In this document: positions 9,314 to 16,514 of the stretch, in pieces
Numbering within the stretch: the stretch's first letter is position 1
Layout of the letters: each line of letters opens with the position of its first letter
Assembly: GCF_040361435.1 (NCBI RefSeq)
Contig: NZ_APNL01000001.1
Coordinates: 1 to 64,000, forward strand
Length of the DNA: 64,000 nt
Source of the DNA: Salinisphaera sp002433465
GTDB lineage: Bacteria; Pseudomonadota; Gammaproteobacteria; Nevskiales; Salinisphaeraceae
Direction: 5' to 3'
Made by a program: the position numbers and the translations under genes
The notes under the pieces: model-generated
The model's database searches: none
What the model saw: the letters and a program-made list of their open reading frames with translations, nothing else
What the model was told of the DNA's origin: nothing

Positions 9314-10206
9314 CGCGCTTGCTGTTGATTGGCCGAAACGGCCAGGTCGCGACGGCGCTACGCGAACAGGCGCCCCAGCATCCGGACTTTGAGCTGGACG
9401 TGCTGGCGCGGCCTGAAATCGACCTGGCCGAGGCTGAGGGGCTCGCGCGTCAGGTCGCCGAACGCCGACCGGCAATCGTCGTTAATGCAGCCGCCTATAC
9501 CGCGGTCGACCGGGCGGAATCCGAGCCCGATCTGGCCGGGCGGATCAACGCGCAGGCCGTAGGCGAACTGGCGGCGGGCGCGCAGGCGGCCGGCGCTGCA
9601 TTCATCCATCTATCCACCGATTATGTTTTCGACGGTACGGGCACGCATGCTTGGACGCCGGACGATGCAACGGCGCCTCTCGGCGTTTACGGACGCACGA
9701 AGCGGGCCGGCGAACAGGCGGCGATAGCGCGCTGCGATCGCACGCTGATCATTCGCACGGCCTGGGTTTTTTCACCGTTCGGCAGGAATTTCGTGAAGAC
9801 GATGCTGGGCCTGGGCGCGCAGCGCGACACGCTGCATGTAGTCGCCGATCAGTATGGCAACCCAACCAGCGCTATCGATATAGCGCGCGGCGTATGGGCA
9901 GCCGCCACGGCGCTCGCACAGGGCCGCGATGAGGGCTACGGCATATTTCACCTGGTGGGCGAAAATGCGACAAACTGGGCCGACTTCGCGCGCGAGATCT
10001 TTCGTCAGGCCGGGCTCGGGGGCCGCACCGGCGTCGAGGTCATTTCAATCCCCAGCGCCGACTACCCCACGCCTGCCGAGCGGCCGGCCAACTCCCGCCT
10101 TGATGCCAGCGACTTTCATCGCGTCTTCGGCTTTCGCTGCGCGCGTTGGCAAGACGCGTTGGCCGAGGTGCTGAGACGTCTCGACGAGCCGCCGTACGGG
10201 GCATGA
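9310..10206 (+). CDS. rmlD: dTDP-4-dehydrorhamnose reductase
   Basis: 298 residues from a GTG start that overlaps the rmlB stop (GTGA). This start yields the expected MTRLLLIGRNGQVA N-terminus and the usual RmlD length; an earlier in-frame start would lie inside rmlB. It performs the final NAD(P)H-dependent reduction to dTDP-L-rhamnose. STDYVFDG and YGRTKRAGE (YxxxK) are present. With it the cluster has all four enzymes, in the order A-C-B-D. Confidence 0.96.
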   Translation: MTRLLLIGRNGQVATALREQAPQHPDFELDVLARPEIDLAEAEGLARQVAERRPAIVVNAAAYTAVDRAESEPDLAGRINAQAVGELAAGAQAAGAAFIHLSTDYVFDGTGTHAWTPDDATAPLGVYGRTKRAGEQAAIARCDRTLIIRTAWVFSPFGRNFVKTMLGLGAQRDTLHVVADQYGNPTSAIDIARGVWAAATALAQGRDEGYGIFHLVGENATNWADFAREIFRQAGLGGRTGVEVISIPSADYPTPAERPANSRLDASDFHRVFGFRCARWQDALAEVLRRLDEPPYGA

Positions 10207-10235
10207 GTGGCCGTAGAGAGCTGGGATCACGCGAG

Positions 10236-11048
10236 TCAGGCGGGGGGGACGTTCTGACGTAGGAAGTCGGCAAACGAATAGTCCGATGTAAGCAGCGCTG
10301 CCATGTTGGTGTAGACCTCGGCGAGTTCGTCGTCATCAGGCGTAGCGTTCAGGTCGAAGTAGTGGCGACCTGCCAGCAGTTCTTTCGACAGCGGTTCGGA
10401 AAATACCGGCTTGCCGGCATGTAGTGCCAGCAGCAGACGTGGATATTCGGTATAAACCCCGGCTTCGTTGTGCACGTTGACGATACCGCGGTGTTTCGTG
10501 ATGGCAGCAGTGAGCGCTGCGCCGTAGAGTCCCCCGGAAACGATATCGACGGTGTCGGCCGGCAGGCTTTCGAGCATGGCCCGGCGCCGGTCGCTCAACT
10601 CGCCGATGAAAACGCCACGAGGGCTGGTTGCCGGGACGTATTCTGGAGCGCGCGAAGGGAAGATATAAGGCCCGAAACGCAAGCGTCGCTTGAGCAGGCC
10701 CGGGCACCAGCGATACGCCGGCCGGTTGCTCACAGACAGGTCGAGCAACAGATCGGCGTGGAAAAGGTGTTTGAGAAGCGTTTTATGAATACGCGGTCGG
10801 CGCAGCCCCCAAAGCGCGACACCGTTCTCATCCAGCAACTGTTCGGTCTGAATGGCGATGGTGAAATGGTTCTTATAGACTGCCCTTCGATAATTATTGT
10901 GTATACCGCAGATAATGGCGACGGGCTGCGGAAGTTCGAAATTTTCGGGCAGACCCGAAAGCAGCGTGTCAGCGAAGTCGTTGAGTACGACGTGGCGCGA
11001 GAAGATCGTTACAGGGCCACGGCTCGAACAAACCAGTTCTTTTTTCAC
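10236..11048 (-). CDS. Glycosyltransferase-like protein of unknown specificity
   Basis: I prefer the GTG at 11048 (MKKELVCSS) because upstream in-frame codons to about 11210 look non-coding; no clear ribosome site supports any start. The 270-residue product has the layout of a GT-B glycosyltransferase C-terminal half: FIGELSDRRRAML, then VNVHNEAGVYTEYPRLL and ALHAGKPVFSEPLS, like the donor-binding region of CgeB-type family-1 enzymes. It converges on rmlD with a 29-bp gap, which ties it to rhamnose-containing glycan assembly. The 5' part is more A/T-rich than its neighbours, hinting at separate acquisition. The family call is tentative. Confidence 0.55.
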   Translation of the reverse strand: MKKELVCSSRGPVTIFSRHVVLNDFADTLLSGLPENFELPQPVAIICGIHNNYRRAVYKNHFTIAIQTEQLLDENGVALWGLRRPRIHKTLLKHLFHADLLLDLSVSNRPAYRWCPGLLKRRLRFGPYIFPSRAPEYVPATSPRGVFIGELSDRRRAMLESLPADTVDIVSGGLYGAALTAAITKHRGIVNVHNEAGVYTEYPRLLLALHAGKPVFSEPLSKELLAGRHYFDLNATPDDDELAEVYTNMAALLTSDYSFADFLRQNVPPA

Positions 11049-11314
11049 ACGAGATCGCTTTTGTCGAAGACATTTTCTGCCGAAACCGGCGGCAAACGGT
11101 CGTATCGTACCCGACTGCGGGACAGAACCGATTTCGACTATAACAAGGTCTTGAATATGCGATAAGCGACACTTCGCGTGCACATGCGGTGCCGCCCGCA
11201 ATCGCTTCAAATCGTAGGCGTGGCTTGCAATGCGGTTGTCGTAGCGTCGCGAGCGCGTTTACAAGATCGGTTGAAATTTCATATCTTTGTTTTTGCAGGG
11301 AGTGTTCCACGCCC

Positions 11315-12655
11315 GTGTTTTCACTTAATCCGATCTGCCGGTGCGCTGTGTTTTCCGGCGTGCTGTGCGCGATGCTTTCCCTGTCAGCCTGCATTCGTGA
11401 CAACGATACGCCGTCAAAAAATGCGCTTGCGGAACAGGCGAGGGCGACGGCCCGTTATATGGCCCGTGCAGCCTCGCCGGGCGAGAATCCGTATCGGGGT
11501 TATCACAGCCGCAACTACAGCGAGATACGGCATTGGCTTTGCCACCCGGCGCAACCGCTGGCCAATAACGTGTGTCGCAGCGATACGCGGGCGACCGCGG
11601 TCGAAGCCAACGGCACGCTCAAGCCGCTGGATACCGATTTTGAACGCACGTCGGCGGTGGCCTGTTTCTATGTGTACCCGACCGCCAGCATGGAAATGGG
11701 TGCGAACGCCGACTTCACCCCCGACGACGAAACCGTGGCGATTACGAAAATCCAGGCCGCCTTGTATCAGCGCGCCTGCGATGTGTACGCGCCGGTCTAT
11801 CGGCAGTCCACGCTCAGCCTGATGGCGCTCGACATGGTGCCGGGCGTCAAGCGCATGACGTCGCCCGCCAAGCAGGACGCCTATGCCATGGCGTATGCCG
11901 ACGTGGTCGATGCCTTCATGCAGTTCGTGGGCGAAAACGACGGGCGGGGCTTCATCCTGATCGGCCATTCCCAGGGCTCGGAGCTGCTCATGCGCCTGAT
12001 TCGCGACGTGATCGAGCCCGATGCCTATCTGTCTCGGCATTTCGTCGCCGCCCATATTCCGGGAGCGAACATTGCCGTGGCCCGCGTACCGGCCCAGGCG
12101 GATACCAGCTTTCGGCATACGCCGGCATGCCGCACGGCGAACGATATCCACTGCGTGGTCGGCTACAGCAGTTTCAGTCGCGACGACCCGGCCCTGGGGG
12201 ATGCGCCCAAGTATGGTGTCACCGACGCTGCCGCTACTCAGGCGCTGTGCGTGAATCCGGCAGAACTCGTCAACGGCGGCACGCGCCTTGATGCGCGCCT
12301 GCCGACCGGCTATCCGCCGGTGTTTCGCCTGATCCTCAAGCCCACGGACGCCAACGCCGGTCCGTTCCGCGACCGGGCCCGCAACGAGGCAATCGACACG
12401 CCCTTCTATGCGGTGCCCGGGCGGGTACACGGACGCTGCGTGGAACGCAGTGGCGCCCGCTATCTGGCGGTTTCGATCGATTCGCCTGAAAGCGATGCCT
12501 TGATCGACAAACTGCCGGGCGCCTTTTTCGGCAACACCGGCTGGGGGCTGCACCTGATCGATATCAACGTGGCCCAGGGCGATCTCGTACGCCTGGCGAC
12601 GCTCCAGGCAAAGGCATGGGCGGCGAGAAGCGCGGGGGAATCCGAGCGCCGTTGA
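11315..12655 (+). CDS. DUF3089 alpha/beta-hydrolase lipoprotein
   Basis: 446 residues from a GTG that gives a lipoprotein signal (VFSGVLCAMLSLSAC), with GGGAG about 12 bases upstream. FYVYPTASM and the nucleophile elbow GHSQGS match DUF3089 proteins, which have an alpha/beta-hydrolase fold and are presumed esterases or lipases. The mature protein should be anchored in the outer membrane or periplasm. It is monocistronic and ends at a shared terminator. The substrate is unknown. The start is uncertain, since in-frame codons extend to 11189. Confidence 0.8.
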   Translation: MFSLNPICRCAVFSGVLCAMLSLSACIRDNDTPSKNALAEQARATARYMARAASPGENPYRGYHSRNYSEIRHWLCHPAQPLANNVCRSDTRATAVEANGTLKPLDTDFERTSAVACFYVYPTASMEMGANADFTPDDETVAITKIQAALYQRACDVYAPVYRQSTLSLMALDMVPGVKRMTSPAKQDAYAMAYADVVDAFMQFVGENDGRGFILIGHSQGSELLMRLIRDVIEPDAYLSRHFVAAHIPGANIAVARVPAQADTSFRHTPACRTANDIHCVVGYSSFSRDDPALGDAPKYGVTDAAATQALCVNPAELVNGGTRLDARLPTGYPPVFRLILKPTDANAGPFRDRARNEAIDTPFYAVPGRVHGRCVERSGARYLAVSIDSPESDALIDKLPGAFFGNTGWGLHLIDINVAQGDLVRLATLQAKAWAARSAGESERR

Positions 12656-12674
12656 ATAGTCGCCGCGGTGCAGC

Positions 12675-12701
12675 GCCCCGACGCTAGAGCAGCGCCGGGG
12701 C
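12675..12701. terminator. Stem-loop between convergent genes
   Basis: GCCCCG-a-CGCT (12675-12685) pairs with AGCG-c-CGGGGC (12691-12701) around a 5-base loop, with one internal mismatch, and GTCGTTT follows. It lies between the ends of two convergent genes and probably terminates the plus-strand transcript. Confidence 0.6.
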
Positions 12702-12718
12702 GTCGTTTGGGCAGGTGA

Positions 12719-14068
12719 TTAGTCGCCGGTCGTGCCGTCTTCGGCGTTGTCCGGCTGCGACGTGGCGTCGTCCCGGGTGATGCGCCAGACCGCGTTGGTG
12801 AGATCGTCGGCCACGATCACCGCGCCGTCGGGGGTCACGCTCACGCCCACCGGGCGGCCGCGGGTCTTGCCGTCGTCGGTTAGAAAGCCGGAGACGAAAT
12901 CGACCGGGTCGCCCGCGGGTTCGTCGTTTTCGAAGGGAATGAACACGACCCGATAGCCGACCGGATCGCCGCGGTTCCAGCTGCCGTGCTCGCCCACGAA
13001 CACGCCGTTGGCGAAATCGCCGCCCACCTGTTCGTTCGAGAACGCCACGCCCAGCGGGGCATGGTGCGAGCCGAGGCTGTAGTCCGGCGCGATCGCCGCC
13101 TTCACTTTCTCCGGGTTTTTCGGACGTACGCGCGGATCGACGTTCTGACCCCAGTAGCTGTAGGGCCAGCCGTAGAACGCACCTTCCTGAACCGTAGTCA
13201 GATAGTCCGGCACCAGGTTCGGGCCGAGTTCGTCACGTTCGTTGACCACGGCCCAGAGCTGGTCGGTGCCCGGCTGGATGGTCAGGGCGGTGGGGTTGCG
13301 CAGGCCGGTGGCATAGGCGCGATGGGCGCCGGTTTCCGGGTCGATCTCCCAGATCTCGGCCCGGTCGACTTCGGCTTCCATGCCACGTTCGGTGATATTG
13401 CTGTTGGAGCCGATGCCGACATAGAGATGTTCGCCGTCGGCGCTGGCGGTCATCGCCTTGGTCCAGTGATGGTTGATTTCGGCGGGCAGGGGCGTGACCA
13501 CTTCCGGCTCGCCGCTGGCTTCGGTCTGGCCGGGCTGGTAGTCGAAACGCACCAGCGCGTCCTGATTGGCCACGTACAGATTGTTATCGATCAGTGCCAG
13601 GCCGTAGGGGGCGTTGAGGTTGTCTGCGAAGACGTTCTGCTGTTCGTAGCTGCCGTCGCCGTCGGCATCGCGCAGCAGGGTGAGCCGGTCGCCGCTTTTT
13701 ACCGAGGTCGTGCCCCGCGATTTGATGATGCCGGCAATGAAGTCCTTGGGACGTTTCTTGGGCGCCTTGCTGCCGCCCTTGCCTTCGGCGACCAGGATAT
13801 CGCCGTTGGGCAGCACCAGCGTCTGGCGCGGCACCTTCAGGTCGGTCGCGATGGCGGTGATCGTATAGCCGGCAGGTACGGTGGGTTTGGTATCGCCCCA
13901 CTCTGCGGGCTCGGGAATCGTCATGTTGGGCAGCAGCCCGCGCTGCGGCTCGGGCAGGTTCGGGTTGGCGCCGAACTGCTGCTCGGAATTCGCGGCCGTG
14001 GCCGCGCCGGTGAACAAGGTAAGCGCGAGGGCGCTGGCACAGACGTAGACAATGCGGCGTGTATTCAT
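12719..14068 (-). CDS. Sorbosone dehydrogenase family (PQQ-type beta-propeller) protein
   Basis: 449 residues with a signal peptide (cleavage near AATAA, residue 27). The start is the ATG at 14068, with GGAGG 8 bases upstream; the frame stays open further upstream but only through the neighbouring gene. Repeated propeller blades include ILVAEGKGG, LYVANQDALVRF and HGSWNRGDPVGYRVVF, the last being a hallmark of L-sorbosone/glucose dehydrogenase-like proteins. A periplasmic PQQ-dependent sugar or aldehyde oxidation is inferred. Its ATG overlaps the stop of the DUF2231 gene (ATGA), so the two form an operon. Confidence 0.88.
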   Translation of the reverse strand: MNTRRIVYVCASALALTLFTGAATAANSEQQFGANPNLPEPQRGLLPNMTIPEPAEWGDTKPTVPAGYTITAIATDLKVPRQTLVLPNGDILVAEGKGGSKAPKKRPKDFIAGIIKSRGTTSVKSGDRLTLLRDADGDGSYEQQNVFADNLNAPYGLALIDNNLYVANQDALVRFDYQPGQTEASGEPEVVTPLPAEINHHWTKAMTASADGEHLYVGIGSNSNITERGMEAEVDRAEIWEIDPETGAHRAYATGLRNPTALTIQPGTDQLWAVVNERDELGPNLVPDYLTTVQEGAFYGWPYSYWGQNVDPRVRPKNPEKVKAAIAPDYSLGSHHAPLGVAFSNEQVGGDFANGVFVGEHGSWNRGDPVGYRVVFIPFENDEPAGDPVDFVSGFLTDDGKTRGRPVGVSVTPDGAVIVADDLTNAVWRITRDDATSQPDNAEDGTTGD

Positions 14069-14484
14069 GACCGGCCTCCGAGGCGGGCAAAACCGAGTAG
14101 CGTCGCGGCACAGGCCAGCACGGCAACGACGATGGACAGGATGAAGCCGGTTGGCATCATGGCCCAGACGTCGCGGGCATGAATCAGCGCGTTGACGAAG
14201 CCCAGCACCCAGGTCGCCAGCAGTAGCAGGAAATAGAGGATGTACGGCCCGCGATGGCTGGCGCGGAACAGGCCGATCAAGCCACAGAGCATGGCAAAAC
14301 CGGTGAACACGAGCGCGCCCGCGATCAGCCAGGAGGCGAAGGTGCTCCACTGCACAAGATAGGACGTGGCATAGGCGTAATCGCTGAGTGCCGCGCCGAG
14401 AAACAGCGGAAAGCTGCCGGATAGCAGCAGGCCGTGCAGCGGGTGAATCCCAGCCGCCGACGGTCGGGTTGAGGTGGCGTTCAA
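14065..14484 (-). CDS. DUF2231 membrane protein
   Basis: 139 residues from a TTG start, chosen because GGAG lies 6 bases upstream and the nearby ATG is out of frame. It has four hydrophobic segments and the HPLHGLLLSGSFPLF motif near the N-terminus that marks DUF2231. Members often neighbour sorbosone dehydrogenase-like genes and are thought to carry electrons or haem in the membrane. Here it is translationally coupled to such a gene, so an electron-acceptor role is a reasonable inference. Confidence 0.8.
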   Translation of the reverse strand: MNATSTRPSAAGIHPLHGLLLSGSFPLFLGAALSDYAYATSYLVQWSTFASWLIAGALVFTGFAMLCGLIGLFRASHRGPYILYFLLLLATWVLGFVNALIHARDVWAMMPTGFILSIVVAVLACAATLLGFARLGGRS

Positions 14485-14602
14485 AACAGACTCCGGTGAT
14501 ACATGGGGCTGCCGAGGGGTGCGGCCGCCAATGCAATGGTTGTTACCGTCAGTGTAGTGGTCGCAACCGCCGATTACGAAGATTTCGAAAAGAACCGCTG
14601 AT

Positions 14603-14624
14603 CTTGCATGCGCTCTGATGCAAG
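14603..14624. promoter_or_regulatory. Operator-like inverted repeat in a divergent promoter
   Basis: CTTGCAT (14603-14609) and ATGCAAG (14618-14624) form a perfect 7-bp inverted repeat with an 8-base spacer. It lies in the roughly 290-bp gap between the divergent DUF2231 and DUF2252 genes. The size suits a dimeric repressor or activator. No regulator gene is adjacent. Confidence 0.4.
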
Positions 14625-14776
14625 TCAGCAAGGGTAATCGAGGCTGTCGAAACGTCGCCGTGGTGCATCCGTGAGGGTTTAAAGCGTGGCGTGCATGCGC
14701 GTGCGCTGTGAGTCGGGCATGCTGAGGTTTGCGACAGGTATCCATATCGGGGCGAACCCCAGGGGACGAGGCAGGC

Positions 14777-16270
14777 ATGACGCAAGAACCGGAGCAAACG
14801 CGCAAGGCGCTCTACGAACAGGCACAGCAGCAGGGCATCGAAGGGCGATCGTCGATGAGCAAGGCAGAGCTGGCGGCTGCGCTGGAGCGCGAATCCTTCG
14901 AAGACGCGCGGCCGGTCGTGGCGACGCGCTTCGATGCGTTCCAGCGGCTGGCCGAGTCGGTCGCGGCCGGCGAGTTCGTACTGCGCCCGCGTATTCTCAG
15001 CGGCCATGATCGGCGCCGTCACGTGCGCCAGTGCCTGCGCGAGGACCACGAAACACGTATCGCCGATTCCTCCGAGGATGCCGCCATCAAGTTCGACGAA
15101 CTGTCGGATTCGCTGTATTCGTTCTTTCGCGGTACGGCCCTGCTGTTCTATCGCGACATGGCCGGGGAGGACGCCTGGATGCCCACCGTGCTCACCCTGG
15201 GCGATGTGCATCCGGAAAACTTCGGCGTGATGCCGAATGCGAACAACGTGCCGATCTTTTCGGTCAACGATTTCGACGAGGCCTACTACGCCCCGTTCAC
15301 CTGGGACATCAAACGCGGCGCGGTCGGCTTCATGATCGCCGCCGAGGCGGAGGGCGAGCTCGAGCGCAAGCAGCAGATCAAGATCGTGCGTCGCTTCGTC
15401 AAGGGTTATATCGAAGACATGCAGCGCCTGGCGCGCGAGGGCACGGAACAGAACGAGGAGATGCGTTTCGACAACGCGCCCAAACTCATTCGCAAGCTGT
15501 TCAAGGAGGCCCACGAAGAACGTGCCGAGTGGTTGGTCGATGATTATCTCGACGAGACGAAGCGTGGCTTTCGCTCGACCGAGGAGCTGGTGCCGATCTC
15601 GTCGCGGCGCAAAGAGTTTCAGAAGATCACCGACCGTCTGGTCAAGAACAACGACATCGCCGTGCCCGAGCGGGCGAAAGGCATGCGGGTCAAGGACGTG
15701 GCGATCCGGCGCGGGCAGGGCACGGCATCGCTCGGTCTCAACCGCTATTACGTGCTCATCGAAGGCCCGCAGGCCGACGGCACGGATGACCTGATCATCG
15801 AATACAAGCAGGCACGCCGCTCGGCGCTGGCGGGCCTGGTGCCGCCCTCGGCCTACGAAATGGACGAGCGCGCCGAGCGCATCAGCCATGCCCAGACCGT
15901 GCAACTGGTACGCGGCGACGTGTTCTACGGTCATATCGAATTCGACGGATTGAGCTATATGTCCCGCGAGCGCGCCCCGTTTCGCGACGATATCGATCTC
16001 GACGACCTCTCCAAGAGTCAGTGGAAGGCGTACGCCGAGATCTGTGGGCGTATGCTGGCCCGTGTGCATGCGCTGTCCGACGAGTCCGGCAAGATCGATT
16101 ACGACATCGAGCCGGCCATCGTCAACGCGATCGGCCCGCCCGAGCTGTTCGTCGCCGATATGGTGGAGTTCGCCATGGAAGCCGCGGATCGGGTACGCCG
16201 TGATCACGCGATGTTCCGCGAAGATCATGCCCGCGGGGCGTTCGAACAGCTGGACATCGTGCACCGTTGA
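14777..16270 (+). CDS. DUF2252 protein with N-terminal Rho-N-like helix
   Basis: 497 residues. Residues 10-40 (LYEQAQQQGIEGRSSMSKAE) resemble the small Rho-N/SAP-like helical motif found in DNA- or RNA-associated proteins. The rest is DUF2252: LGDVHPENFGVM and VNDFDEAYYAPF resemble a kinase-like catalytic loop and metal site, with a fold related to aminoglycoside phosphotransferases. The biochemical role is unknown. The ATG at 14777 is preceded by GACGAGG. The open frame extends upstream to 14729 without signs of coding. Confidence 0.85.
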   Translation: MTQEPEQTRKALYEQAQQQGIEGRSSMSKAELAAALERESFEDARPVVATRFDAFQRLAESVAAGEFVLRPRILSGHDRRRHVRQCLREDHETRIADSSEDAAIKFDELSDSLYSFFRGTALLFYRDMAGEDAWMPTVLTLGDVHPENFGVMPNANNVPIFSVNDFDEAYYAPFTWDIKRGAVGFMIAAEAEGELERKQQIKIVRRFVKGYIEDMQRLAREGTEQNEEMRFDNAPKLIRKLFKEAHEERAEWLVDDYLDETKRGFRSTEELVPISSRRKEFQKITDRLVKNNDIAVPERAKGMRVKDVAIRRGQGTASLGLNRYYVLIEGPQADGTDDLIIEYKQARRSALAGLVPPSAYEMDERAERISHAQTVQLVRGDVFYGHIEFDGLSYMSRERAPFRDDIDLDDLSKSQWKAYAEICGRMLARVHALSDESGKIDYDIEPAIVNAIGPPELFVADMVEFAMEAADRVRRDHAMFREDHARGAFEQLDIVHR

Positions 16271-16514
16271 TCGCGATACCGCGGCGGTCCGGGGCTGGTC
16301 GGCAGGCCGCAGCGTGCCGGTCTGGCGATTGATGCAGCGCATGCAAACGTAGGCGCGTCGGGCGATAATGGCGGCTCGCGCAGCGTGTTCGTCGGCCCGG
16401 ACTCAAGCGCTCCCGTGTGCGGGGCGCCCCGATCGGGCCCGCAACGCTTGCGCCGAAGGATTCGGGCAGCCGCCTGCGATCCGTCATCTGTCGTGCCGCA
16501 ACCTGTTCCAACCG

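Noticed and set aside
14549..16342. A 597-codon open frame antisense to the DUF2252 gene
   Set aside because: DUF2252 is clearly the coding strand; the antisense product shows no domain.
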